From: CAYPHJ01 sp964410485
Lineage (GTDB): Bacteria; Desulfobacterota; Binatia; UBA9968
Assembly: GCA_964410485.1 (NCBI GenBank)
Contig: CAYPHJ010000024.1
Coordinates: forward strand, 1-49,384
DNA length: 49,384 bases
Reading direction: 5' to 3'
The stretch's first letter is position 1. Every line of letters begins with the position of its first letter. Both the position numbers and the translations under genes were made by a program. This document shows positions 33,087 through 41,251 of the stretch, piece by piece. The notes beneath the pieces are model-generated. The model was not told the DNA's origin, made no database searches, and saw only the letters and a program-made list of their open reading frames with translations.

Positions 33087-33722
33087 ATGAATAGTGCAGT
33101 GAAGAACTGGCTTCTCCGGTCGCGGCCGTTCTTGGTTTTTCCACCGGTGCAAGCGTTCCTGTTGCTGTGGATTTTGCCCGGACATGATTTGCACTGGTTG
33201 ACATTGCCGCTTGTGCCCGCGGCCGGGCTGTTTGCCTGGTCCTTCATCGAGTGGATCTTACACCGCGCCGCCCATCTGTCCGTAAAGAATTCTGCCGTGA
33301 GCCGGTTTCAACAACAGGCTCACATGCGCCACCACCGCCATCCTCACGACGTTGAGCGCTCGGTTGTCAAGCTGCGCGGCAGTGTGCCGCTTGCCGCTTT
33401 TCTGTTCGCGCTTTCCTGCGTCGGCTTCGCCCATACCGGCGCGGCCGTTCTGTTTCATTCCGGGTTGGTGTTGGGGTATTTGAGCTATGAGACGGTACAT
33501 CTGGCCAGTCATGCGAACTGGCGTTTCCCCGGATTGAATTATCTTACGGACTACCACCGGCGCCATCATTTCGGCAGTTGGGGGACTACATTCGGTGTGA
33601 CATCCCCCCTGTGGGACTGGGTGTTCGGCACGCTGCCTGAAAAAAGATATCACAATTCGGAACAAAGCAGATCCTTCGGCCTCGCCTCAGACGGCGGTCA
33701 GGGAGACGTGAGGTGCGGATGA
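33087..33722 (+). CDS. Fatty acid hydroxylase/sterol desaturase superfamily membrane protein
   Basis: The 211-residue protein has four hydrophobic helices and the histidine clusters of the di-iron superfamily: HRAAH (about residues 60-64), HMRHHRHPH (about 79-87), HLASH (about 138-142) and YHRRHHFG (about 152-159). It would hydroxylate or desaturate a lipid at the inner membrane. Length fits small bacterial members. The last about 20 residues (SEQSRSFGLASDGGQGDVRC) are translated from a copy of the dispersed gcagatccttcgg repeat, so the native stop has probably been replaced by the repeat. The ATG at 33087 has only a weak upstream site. Confidence 0.82.
   Translation: MNSAVKNWLLRSRPFLVFPPVQAFLLLWILPGHDLHWLTLPLVPAAGLFAWSFIEWILHRAAHLSVKNSAVSRFQQQAHMRHHRHPHDVERSVVKLRGSVPLAAFLFALSCVGFAHTGAAVLFHSGLVLGYLSYETVHLASHANWRFPGLNYLTDYHRRHHFGSWGTTFGVTSPLWDWVFGTLPEKRYHNSEQSRSFGLASDGGQGDVRCG
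33667..33700. repeat. Partial copy of the dispersed gcagatccttcgg repeat
   Basis: gcagatccttcggcctcgcc followed by tcagacggcggtcaggg matches the unit at 2011-2040 in its first 27 bases. It sits inside the 3' end of the hydroxylase-like reading frame. Confidence 0.65.
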
Positions 33723-33807
33723 GATTTCAAACGCCGTGACGAACTCCGACCAGAGAGTTTGCTTTTTCGTCGGTCACCGGTCTCCCGTCATCCGGCGGTC
33801 GTTTTGC

Positions 33808-34305
33808 TTACTCGAGCGACGTCAGGCCGCCGTTTTTTTCCTCCAGCTTGCGTTCGAGTTCCTCCAAAGCTCGCGTGGGTGGATACTGTTGCGCGAGAAG
33901 CAAGCCACTGATCAGCGTAAGCAGATACTGGTCGAAGAAGTAACCGCCGACCAGAGCCAAGGCAAGACCGTAGACAGCAACGGACTGTGCCATGCCGATA
34001 GCGGCCATCCGCTTGCCCGTGTAATACGTCAGCGGATCTATTGCGGTTCCCCGGAGTGTGCGTAATACAGCTTCTTGATTTAGCGAGCTGCGCATCCAAT
34101 AGAGGACCACACCGATTTGAATGATTGCTACAAACCATAGCGCCCAACGCAAGGTTGGGAAGGACTCGCCTTGCGGTAAGACCCGGTTCAGATGAACGAA
34201 CCAAGGAAGAAGCAGGTAAAAGACGAGCGCCGCGATCGATCCCCACCACGTAACACTCAAAATTTTCTTCTGGCGATCAGCCGATTGGCGAAAAGCCGGC
34301 TCCAT
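33808..34305 (-). CDS. Hypothetical four-helix membrane protein
   Basis: The 165-residue protein starts at ATG 34305 with gagg 5 nt before it. Four hydrophobic helices are predicted: TWWGSIAALVFYLLLPWFV, TLRWALWFVAIIQIGVVLYW, MAAIGMAQSVAVYGLALALV and YFFDQYLLTLISGLLLAQQY. A charged tail with LEELERKLEEKNGG follows. A frame open up to 34773 exists, but the added part is lysine/serine-rich, not protein-like, and overlaps the MscS gene's promoter region. No family recognised. It is divergent from the channel gene. Confidence 0.65.
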   Translation of the reverse strand: MEPAFRQSADRQKKILSVTWWGSIAALVFYLLLPWFVHLNRVLPQGESFPTLRWALWFVAIIQIGVVLYWMRSSLNQEAVLRTLRGTAIDPLTYYTGKRMAAIGMAQSVAVYGLALALVGGYFFDQYLLTLISGLLLAQQYPPTRALEELERKLEEKNGGLTSLE

Positions 34306-34451
34306 AAGGACCTCATGCGCGAGCCTATGAGACACGCGCTGTCCAAGCGATACACAGTTAGAACTCTTGTTTGAACAAAGGAGTTTACTGTGGCTCGTCT
34401 TCGATGTCCGATGTGTACTTAAATTCAAAACTGCTGAGTAGAAATAAAAAG

Positions 34452-34480
34452 TTGACAGTTGTTTCGTCTGACGGTACCTT
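34452..34480 (+). promoter_or_regulatory. Possible sigma-70 promoter for the MscS-type gene
   Basis: ttgaca (34452-34457) and tacctt (34475-34480) are separated by 17 nt in an AT-rich region, about 140 nt before the channel gene's ATG. The -35 is perfect; the -10 matches TATAAT at three positions only. The rest of 34306-34621 has nothing recognisable. Confidence 0.33.
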
Positions 34481-34621
34481 TTGAAAAATTCGCTCTTCCG
34501 ACCACGATCTACACCCCTGAATATCAGTGTGAGAAATAACACAGCAATTCGCGTCTTGGTAGCGGCCAAGCCGTTTACCGCGCGGAAAACGGTGCCAACT
34601 TTGCTGGAATCGAGGTGACCG

Positions 34622-36091
34622 ATGATCCAAGAAATAATACTACAAACGCTGTCCGGACAGGGTCCGTATAGCGGCAAGGAAATTTTGGAAGGTCTCGCCA
34701 AACATTTAATGACTCTCGTGGGCTTTTTCTGGGAACGCATCACCGGAATCCCCCAGCAGGCCCAACAGGCCATCGTCTATCAAGAAATCTGGATTTACGG
34801 CTTGACATCCGCAGCGCTGCTCGTCTTTGTCATGGCGCTTCACCCAATGATTTTTTCTCTCCTGGAGCGGCGTATCCAACGCCGCCGCAAGGTGAACGGG
34901 GACCAAGATCCCTGGGTGCTTATCCTGGAGGCGATCCGTAAGCCGTTGAAGCTGGCCTTTTGGATTTATGGAGTCTATTTCTCCGCGCTGGCGCTGCTGC
35001 TGTTGTTGCACCCCGAACATACGTTTTACCCGGTCCGTCTGGTCGCCGACAAAATCTTCGAGCTCGGCTTGTTCATCGCGTTCTACTGGTCTTTGTACCG
35101 ATTGGTGCCTGCCGCCGAGGTTCGCTTGAAACTCTGGGCGGGTGCCGGTGCTGCCAGCCCGCAGGATCTCGTCATCCAGCTGGTCGGAAAAACGCTACGT
35201 CTCGTCATTCCTGTAGCCGCCGTGCTTGCGGGTTTGCCCCTGCTCAATCTTCCACCGGCTTACGATTTTGTAATTGCCAAGGCGAGCAGCCTGCTGATCG
35301 TCGGCGCGGTTTCTTGGCTGTTGTTTCAGGTGGTGGACGCGGGCGAGCGGCTTGTTCTCAACCGATTCGATTTAGGAGTCAGCGACAATCTGAGGGCCCG
35401 TCAGGTTTATACCCAGGTTCACATTCTGAAAAAGACCCTTTACGTAATTATTGCGATTTTTGCGATTGCATCATCGTTGATGCTTTTTGAGCAGGTGCGT
35501 GGCCTGGGCGCAAGTGTCTTGGCGTCGGCGGGGATTGTCGGGATCGTGATCGGTTTCGCTGCGCAGCGGACCATCGCCAATCTCTTCGCCGGTTTTCAAC
35601 TGGCGCTCACACAGCCGATCCGAATCGACGATGTGGTCATCGTCGAAAACGAGTGGGGGCGCATCGAGGAAATCACGCTCACCTATGTTGTCGTGCGCAT
35701 TTGGGACATGCGGCGCTTGATCTTGCCGCTCAGCTACTTTATCGAAAGGCCTTTTCAAAACTGGACTCGCCAGGAGGCCGACATCCTCGGATCGGTATTT
35801 ATCTATACCGATTATACAATCCCTGTAGAAGCGCTCAGAGAGGAAGTGGCGCGTATCGTAACGCAAGCGCAGGATTGGGACGGACAATTTCATAACTTGC
35901 AGGTGACGAACGCCACCGAACGGTCGATGGAGCTGCGTGTGTTGGCCACCGCCGCCGACGCTTCCAAAGCCTGGAATCTCAGATGCGAAATTCGCGAAAA
36001 GCTGATTGCTTTCGTGCAAAAGAGTTACCCGGATAGCCTGCCGCGAGTCAGGGCAGAGCTGGCATCTCACAACGGGACGGTCACCGCCTGA
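34622..36091 (+). CDS. Mechanosensitive ion channel (MscS family), long form
   Basis: The 489-residue inner-membrane protein has about five helices before the pore (at about 55-80, 110-130, 140-160, 185-205, 220-240). The MscS core follows at about 270-400: pore-lining helix LASAGIVGIVIGFAAQRTIA (with NLFAGFQLAL next), then the beta domain IDDVVIVENEWGRIEEITLT and LILPLSYFIERPFQNWTR. A C-terminal alpha/beta domain follows. These channels release solutes upon hypo-osmotic shock; the extended N-terminus resembles the MscS/YnaI-like group. The ATG at 34622 is only weakly supported by a ribosome site (ggtgacc). Confidence 0.9.
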   Translation: MIQEIILQTLSGQGPYSGKEILEGLAKHLMTLVGFFWERITGIPQQAQQAIVYQEIWIYGLTSAALLVFVMALHPMIFSLLERRIQRRRKVNGDQDPWVLILEAIRKPLKLAFWIYGVYFSALALLLLLHPEHTFYPVRLVADKIFELGLFIAFYWSLYRLVPAAEVRLKLWAGAGAASPQDLVIQLVGKTLRLVIPVAAVLAGLPLLNLPPAYDFVIAKASSLLIVGAVSWLLFQVVDAGERLVLNRFDLGVSDNLRARQVYTQVHILKKTLYVIIAIFAIASSLMLFEQVRGLGASVLASAGIVGIVIGFAAQRTIANLFAGFQLALTQPIRIDDVVIVENEWGRIEEITLTYVVVRIWDMRRLILPLSYFIERPFQNWTRQEADILGSVFIYTDYTIPVEALREEVARIVTQAQDWDGQFHNLQVTNATERSMELRVLATAADASKAWNLRCEIREKLIAFVQKSYPDSLPRVRAELASHNGTVTA

Positions 36092-36122
36092 AAGAGGCAG
36101 AGTGTCATCGCGAGGAGACGCA

Positions 36123-37592
36123 ATGGCTAACAGAGCTCTCGATCAGTTCACTTCACGCTGGGCTCTTTTGATATCGATGATCGGCATCGCGATCGGCACC
36201 GGCAACATATGGCGCTTTCCGCGGATTGCCGCCAAATATGAAGGAGGTGCCTTTCTGGTTGCATGGCTGGTGTTTCTCTTCCTCTGGTCCATTCCGATCA
36301 TTCTGCTCGAGTACGGCATGGGAAAACACGCCAGGATGGGGCCGGTCGGCGCATTTGGAAAACTCTTGGGCGCAAAGTTTTCGTGGATGGGCGGCTTCGT
36401 CGCGTTTGTGGCGACCGCCATCATGTTCTATTACTCCGTGGTCACTGGCTGGTGTCTCTACTATCTCCTGCAGGCTGGAGGCGGTAGGCTTGCCAACTTG
36501 GATAGCGCAGGCGCTCTACAGCATTGGAACGCATTCATTAACAGCTCACAGCCGGTATTATTTCATTTCACCGCGATGGCGATCGGAGGTGTGATTCTGT
36601 GGGGGAGCGTCGTTCGCGGCATCGAGCTCGCGAACAAAATCATGGTGCCGTCGTTGCTGCTTTTTCTCTTGGTACTTTTGGCACGGGCAGTAACGCTTCC
36701 CGGTGCTTTGACCGGCGTCGAAACGTTTTTCACAATCCGGTGGGAATCCCTTTTGGATCATCGCCTTTGGCTCGACGCCTTGACTCAGAATGCATGGAGC
36801 ACCGGTGCCGGGTGGGGCCTAATTCTCACATATGCCGTTTACATGCGCCCCAAAGAAGACACCAACCTGAATTCGGCAATCACGGCGTTCGCCGATCATT
36901 CCGTGTCGCTCGTCACCGGCATCACGATTTTTGCCACGGTGTACGCGCTCCTACCCGGAGACGCGGCCGCCGTTATTTCCGCGCCGGGACCTTTGAACAC
37001 CGGCCTGACGTTTATCTGGCTACCCCAGTTGTTCTTGGAACTTCCCGGCGGAACTCTTTTTACAACAATTTTCTTTCTGGCCTTGTCGTTTGCCGCCATC
37101 AGCTCGTTGATTGCGATGATTGAGTTGGCTGTTCGCGTGCTGAATGACGCAGGGGTTGCGCGCAAACCTGCCACCCTACTTGTCGCGTCCTGCGGCTTTG
37201 TTTTGGGACTGCCTTCCGCGTTGAGCCCCGCCATTTTTCTCAATCAGGACTGGGTATGGGGCATGGGCCTGATGGTAAGCGGCGCTTTTTTTGCCTTTGC
37301 GGCCCTGCGGTTCGGCGTGGACCGGTTTCGCCGTCTGTATCTCAATACCGAGGACAGCGACTGGATGCTGGGGAGATGGTACGACCTGATCGTGAAGTAC
37401 ATCATCCCCGTTGAGGTCGTGGCATTGATCGGTTGGTGGTTTTGGATCGCCGCGCATGCCGACAGCGAAGGATGGTGGAGCCCGCTGCGCGCGGAGTCGA
37501 TTGGCACCTGCCTCTTGCAATGGGGCATCGTTTTGCTGATCATGCTCGGTTTGAACAAGTGGATCAGCAGACGGACGTTGGCAGATCGATGA
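36123..37592 (+). CDS. Sodium-dependent transporter, neurotransmitter:sodium symporter family (MetP-like)
   Basis: The 489-residue protein has about eleven or twelve helices and the NSS signature at the N-terminus: SMIGIAIGTGNIWRFPRIAA, where unwound helix 1 binds substrate and Na+, then LLEYGMGKHARMG. TQNAWSTGAGWGLILTYAVY and FLALSFAAISSLIAMIELAV match helices 6 and 8. These carriers import amino acids with Na+. Start at ATG 36123, with gaggagacg upstream. Its stop overlaps the ATG of a 36-codon MetS-type subunit gene, pointing to a methionine/alanine type importer such as corynebacterial MetPS. Confidence 0.92.
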   Translation: MANRALDQFTSRWALLISMIGIAIGTGNIWRFPRIAAKYEGGAFLVAWLVFLFLWSIPIILLEYGMGKHARMGPVGAFGKLLGAKFSWMGGFVAFVATAIMFYYSVVTGWCLYYLLQAGGGRLANLDSAGALQHWNAFINSSQPVLFHFTAMAIGGVILWGSVVRGIELANKIMVPSLLLFLLVLLARAVTLPGALTGVETFFTIRWESLLDHRLWLDALTQNAWSTGAGWGLILTYAVYMRPKEDTNLNSAITAFADHSVSLVTGITIFATVYALLPGDAAAVISAPGPLNTGLTFIWLPQLFLELPGGTLFTTIFFLALSFAAISSLIAMIELAVRVLNDAGVARKPATLLVASCGFVLGLPSALSPAIFLNQDWVWGMGLMVSGAFFAFAALRFGVDRFRRLYLNTEDSDWMLGRWYDLIVKYIIPVEVVALIGWWFWIAAHADSEGWWSPLRAESIGTCLLQWGIVLLIMLGLNKWISRRTLADR

Positions 37593-37699
37593 GCTTCAGC
37601 AGCATAGTCACGATGCTTGTAATTGTGGCGCTGGTTTGGGGTGGCTTGGTCGGACTTATCCTTTGGGCCCTGCGTAAGGAAGCGCGCAGGCGCAGGTAA
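37589..37699 (+). CDS. metS: MetS-type small subunit of NSS transporter
   Basis: A 36-residue single-helix protein, MSFSSIVTMLVIVALVWGGL then VGLILWALRKEARRRR. The hydrophobic helix with W-G-G-L followed by a basic end is the MetS-family pattern. Its ATG lies within the stop of the transporter gene (ATGA), giving tight coupling. In Corynebacterium, MetS is required for activity of the MetP transporter. Very short genes like this are usually missed by gene callers. Confidence 0.82.
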   Translation: MSFSSIVTMLVIVALVWGGLVGLILWALRKEARRRR

Positions 37700-37759
37700 A
37701 TTCTCGCCCGGCAGCGAAATCGTAGCAACAGTTCCGCCTCCCGCGTCTTGAGTCTCGAG

Positions 37760-39463
37760 CTAAGCCCCCGTAGGCAACGGCTTGCCTATAGTCAGCAATA
37801 TTCCCACAATGGCTGCCGCAAGCAGGAGATAAGCAAGGAGCAAAGACAAACCGAAAACCATCCCCAAATAGCCAACGCAAGCGGCCAGCACCATGCAGAC
37901 AACCGCATAAGGCGCCTGTGTCCACACGTGATTGAAATGGTCACACCCCGAGGCAATGGAGGAAAGCAAGGTCGTATCACTGATGGGCGAGCAATGATCG
38001 CCAAAGATAGCACCGTCCAGGACCGCAGCAGCGGTCAACCAGAAAATCAAAAAAGAGCCATCTTCCCAGGCCCCCATGGCATGGGCGAGCGGCAGGGCTA
38101 CCGGAAGTAAAATGCCCATCGTGCCCCAGCTTGTGCCAGTCGCAAACGAAACCGCTGCCGCGGTCAAAAAGGTAACTAGAGGAAGCAATTCCAAAGGAAG
38201 GTAACCGCCTATGACCGCGATCAGATAGAGATCCGTGCGCAGCACGTCGGTGCACAGGCTTTTGATTGCCCAGGCAAGCAGGAGAATCGTGACCGCCGTG
38301 CGCATGGTAGAGATGGCCTTGAGCCACGCACCAGCTGCCTGTCGAAAACTCAAGATGCGCTGGCTGACCGGAAGAAAAATCGCCATCACAGTTCCGGCAC
38401 TGGCGGAGAGAAACAAAATGCGGCTCGAGCTGGCGCCAGTATCACCCAAGGCTCCAAAGGCGACCTGCCATACTCTGGGATCCAACGGTGACAGGTTAAG
38501 ACCGGCTTCGTGCACGGCCGCGCGGCCGGTCAATAAGATGCCCGTTAAAAACCCGACCACCACGGTGGCTATTGGCGCTACGGCATTGATCCACCTTTTC
38601 GGCGCGCCCGCGCCGGCGCGAATCTCTTCCACCCAACGATCTACCGGGAGATTAACCGTTTGCTGTTCGCCTTCACGTGCGAGAATCACCCGTAGCTCAG
38701 CCGCGTACATGGGTCCGAAATCTTTGTTCAGAACGGCATTGGCGAAGACAAACAGGATAGCGGTGAAACAATAGAAGCGAAAAGGCAACATCGCGAAGAA
38801 CATCTCGTAGCCATGGGTTCCGAGTTGGAGGCTTCCTGCCAGCTCGTTCAGCAAGCCGACTTCGAAGGCAATCCAGGTGGAGATGACAGCCACGCCGGCC
38901 ACAGGGGCGGATGTGGAATCGATGAGATAGGCCAGCTTCTCGCTCGATACGCGTCGCCGTTCCGCGGCCGGTCGCATGGTCGTACCGACAATCACTGAGC
39001 TCGCGTAATCATCAAAAAAAATAACCACACCCATGAAAGCCGTAACTACCCGGGTGGATCGCGCCCCTTTAGCGGCTTTGAGAATAATATCCATCAAACC
39101 CTGAATGCCGCCGCTCCGGCTCATGACATGAACCATCCCCAGCAGGCTGAGCGTAAAGGCGATCACGTAAAGATTGAATTCGCTCCTGAGGTTTTCCCAA
39201 ATGAGGTGGCGAAATCCTGCCGATAGCGTGGTAGAAGGCGCCGGACCGTACGCTAGAAACGCGCCGGCGATGAGCGCGGACGCCATAGCGAACACGACAC
39301 GGCGAAAGCAGATGGCCAGAAGAATGGCAATAATTGGCGGAAGGACAGAAGGCCACCGGCCTCTAATATGGCCTTCGATGGCGGCGGATCCCGACGCCAC
39401 AAAGAAAAAGACTACGATGGCGGTGAAGGAAACTGCAAAAGCCGCCCACTTTCGCACATCCAA
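37760..39463 (-). CDS. Na+/H+ antiporter NhaC-family protein
   Basis: The 567-residue inner-membrane protein has about 12 helices. Strong signatures are VIFFDDYASSVIVGTTMRPA (about 145-165), YLIDSTSAPVAGVAVISTWI, ATGTSWGTMGILLPVALPLA and GAIFGDHCSPISDTTLLSSI followed by HVWTQAPYAV. These are the conserved charged and polar sites of the NhaC/TC 2.A.35 family. Substrate could be Na+/H+ or coupled lactate/malate-type exchange; a Na+ cycle would fit the Na+-driven NSS transporter next door. It is convergent with that operon (60 bp between stops). Start ATG 39463; upstream is a palindromic repeat and an assembly gap. Confidence 0.92.
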   Translation of the reverse strand: MDVRKWAAFAVSFTAIVVFFFVASGSAAIEGHIRGRWPSVLPPIIAILLAICFRRVVFAMASALIAGAFLAYGPAPSTTLSAGFRHLIWENLRSEFNLYVIAFTLSLLGMVHVMSRSGGIQGLMDIILKAAKGARSTRVVTAFMGVVIFFDDYASSVIVGTTMRPAAERRRVSSEKLAYLIDSTSAPVAGVAVISTWIAFEVGLLNELAGSLQLGTHGYEMFFAMLPFRFYCFTAILFVFANAVLNKDFGPMYAAELRVILAREGEQQTVNLPVDRWVEEIRAGAGAPKRWINAVAPIATVVVGFLTGILLTGRAAVHEAGLNLSPLDPRVWQVAFGALGDTGASSSRILFLSASAGTVMAIFLPVSQRILSFRQAAGAWLKAISTMRTAVTILLLAWAIKSLCTDVLRTDLYLIAVIGGYLPLELLPLVTFLTAAAVSFATGTSWGTMGILLPVALPLAHAMGAWEDGSFLIFWLTAAAVLDGAIFGDHCSPISDTTLLSSIASGCDHFNHVWTQAPYAVVCMVLAACVGYLGMVFGLSLLLAYLLLAAAIVGILLTIGKPLPTGA

Positions 39464-39486
39464 AAAGAGTGCAACCCACTCTTGTT

Positions 39487-39633
39487 CAAAATCTCCCCTT
39501 NNNNNNNNNNNNNNNNNNNNNNNNNNNNNNNNNNNNNNNNNNNNNNNNNNNNNNNNNNNNNNNNNNNNNNNNNNNNNNNNNNNNNNNNNNNNNNNNNNNN
39601 CCCCTTTTTAGTAAAGGGGGGTCAGGGGATTTC
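39487..39633. repeat. Palindromic repeat (aaaatctcccctt type) interrupted by a 100-N gap
   Basis: caaaatctcccctt (39487-39500) opens the gap (39501-39600) and ccccttttta followed by gtaaaggggggtcaggggat closes it. The flanks match the arms of the element at 11781-11873, so the assembler broke inside another copy of the same repeat. The true gap length is unknown. Confidence 0.75.
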
Positions 39634-39666
39634 TCACAGGGACAAAGACCACACGAGGAACTTTTT

Positions 39667-40872
39667 CTAGATCGAACCCGCAGGACGCCTCGACGCGCCC
39701 AAAGGCAGGCTCACGTAAAACGTTGTTCCCTGCCCCGGATTGCTGCTGTATCGAATTGTTCCTCCGTGGGCGGCGACAATCTGCCTCACGATTCCAAGGC
39801 CCAACCCTGTGCCCGTGGACTTTGTTGTCGTGAACAGCTCAAAAATATCGATATCTTCTGAAATACCCATCCCGCTATCGGCAATCTCAATGATCACATC
39901 GCCCTCGTGACGGGCGGCCTTGATGACTAATTTGCCGCCGTTGGGCATGGCCTCGATGGCATTTTTGCACAAATTTAAGATGACTTGCTTCATTCTTTTT
40001 TGATCAACGCTAACGCTGGAAAGATCTGCCGAGATTTCGTGCTCAATTTCGACAGCAGCCTCCGCGGCTACTGGGGCAATGACGTTTACGGATTCGGCAA
40101 TAAGATCGCCAAGACTCGTGGGCACCAGGGTCAACTGAGTTGGGTGTGACAACGAACGAAAGTCCTCGAGGAGCTCGGCCAGGCGGTTGACCTCCGATGC
40201 CAAAACCCGGAGATTCTCAGCGAACTGTTGCACAGGAGAGGATTGGGCGACTTGGCGTTGCATCAACTGCACCGTCGCAGAAATGGACGTCAGAGGGTTG
40301 GCGATTTCGTGAGAAAGGACTGCGGCGGTCATTCCCATGGCTGCCAGGCGCTCATTTTGTTGCAACATAGCCTGCTGACATTTTTGCTCGCTCAGATCGA
40401 TCACTATCAAACAAATCCAGCTTTTTTCCCGGCTGCGCACCGCGCTGTAAGAAACATACACGGGAACCACTGTGCCATCGCTCGCTTGCAACTCCAGCTC
40501 AAGACTTCGGATGTCGTTTGGTTCCAGAAATGACTGGAGTGCGCTTTTGTTCAATACGAAGTTGTCGATGGGCGCCCCCACAACCTGAGCGAGGGGGGTT
40601 TTGACAAGACTACCAAATGCCTGATTGGCATAAAGTATGATCCCGTCCGGGGACAATGTCGCCGCTCCCTCTTTCATCTGCTCTACGAATACGCGGTACG
40701 GGCGATACGCCCCCCGGACCACAAACACCTGATCTTCATCCCCCTCCTTCATCACGAACGCGTCCACCTCTCCATTACGGATCGCTTCGAGGGTCGCCTC
40801 CGCTTCGTGCAGAAGTGTTACGATATCAGGCTCGGTGCCAGATGCCGAAGTCACGATTGGCAAATCGGGCAT
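39667..40872 (-). CDS. PAS-domain sensor histidine kinase of the kai operon
   Basis: The 401-residue cytosolic kinase has no membrane segment. The first 60 residues (LHEAEATLEAIRNGEVDAFV, then DQVFVVRGAYRPYR) are a short conserved module. A PAS domain follows (about 62-165, EGAATLSPDGIILYANQAFG). H-box AAVLSHEIANPLTSI has phospho-acceptor His188, the N-box is NLCKNAIEAMPNGGKL, and the G-boxes are IADSGMGI and GTGLGLGIVRQIVAAHGG. It is the last gene after kaiC and kaiB, 55 bp from kaiB, with aaaggaga before the ATG. No response regulator follows, so its partner is elsewhere. The role resembles SasA-like output kinases functionally, but the N-terminal KaiB-like domain of SasA is absent. Confidence 0.92.
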   Translation of the reverse strand: MPDLPIVTSASGTEPDIVTLLHEAEATLEAIRNGEVDAFVMKEGDEDQVFVVRGAYRPYRVFVEQMKEGAATLSPDGIILYANQAFGSLVKTPLAQVVGAPIDNFVLNKSALQSFLEPNDIRSLELELQASDGTVVPVYVSYSAVRSREKSWICLIVIDLSEQKCQQAMLQQNERLAAMGMTAAVLSHEIANPLTSISATVQLMQRQVAQSSPVQQFAENLRVLASEVNRLAELLEDFRSLSHPTQLTLVPTSLGDLIAESVNVIAPVAAEAAVEIEHEISADLSSVSVDQKRMKQVILNLCKNAIEAMPNGGKLVIKAARHEGDVIIEIADSGMGISEDIDIFELFTTTKSTGTGLGLGIVRQIVAAHGGTIRYSSNPGQGTTFYVSLPLGASRRPAGSI

Positions 40873-40927
40873 TTGCTCTCTCTCCTTTTCCTCATTCCCC
40901 GATGAGCAGCACCTCCCGCTCTTCGCT

Positions 40928-41251
40928 TCACCGCCCCCTGCGCAAATCGAGGCCCTTTAAGACTTTCTCAGTGTTGGAAAGATCGCCGATGATCTTTTTT
41001 AGCGGCTGTGGGAGATTTTTGATGAGCGTTGGAACCGCCACGATCTGATTCTCGCGCGCGAGGCTCGGGTTTTTCACCAGGTCAATGACCTCTATCCGAT
41101 AAGTGCCAGCTAGGTGCTCATCACAAATCCTTTTCAAGTTCTCGATAGCCGCAAGCGACCTCGGCGTTTGTCCGGCAATGTAAAGTTTCAGCACCCAGTT
41201 GTTGGAATTCGCGTCTTCCCTCTGCTGTTGTTGTTTTGCATCTGACGCCAT
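40928..41251 (-). CDS. kaiB: KaiB-family circadian-clock-like protein
   Basis: The 107-residue thioredoxin-like protein contains VLKLYIAGQTPRSLAAIENL (about 20-39), YRIEVIDLVKNPSLARENQI and VAVPTLIKNLPQPLKKIIGD, the diagnostic KaiB pattern. TLIKNLPxPLKK is the most conserved block. KaiB binds KaiC and modulates its phosphorylation or stress-related activity. The N-terminal 18 residues (MASDAKQQQQREDANSNN) are a low-complexity extension. Its ATG overlaps the kaiC stop (TAATG). Confidence 0.94.
   Translation of the reverse strand: MASDAKQQQQREDANSNNWVLKLYIAGQTPRSLAAIENLKRICDEHLAGTYRIEVIDLVKNPSLARENQIVAVPTLIKNLPQPLKKIIGDLSNTEKVLKGLDLRRGR

Noticed and set aside
34306..34773. N-terminal extension of the four-helix membrane protein
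   Set aside because: The added 156 residues are Lys/Ser-rich and non-conserved in appearance, they overlap the divergent MscS gene, and a ribosome site supports ATG 34305.
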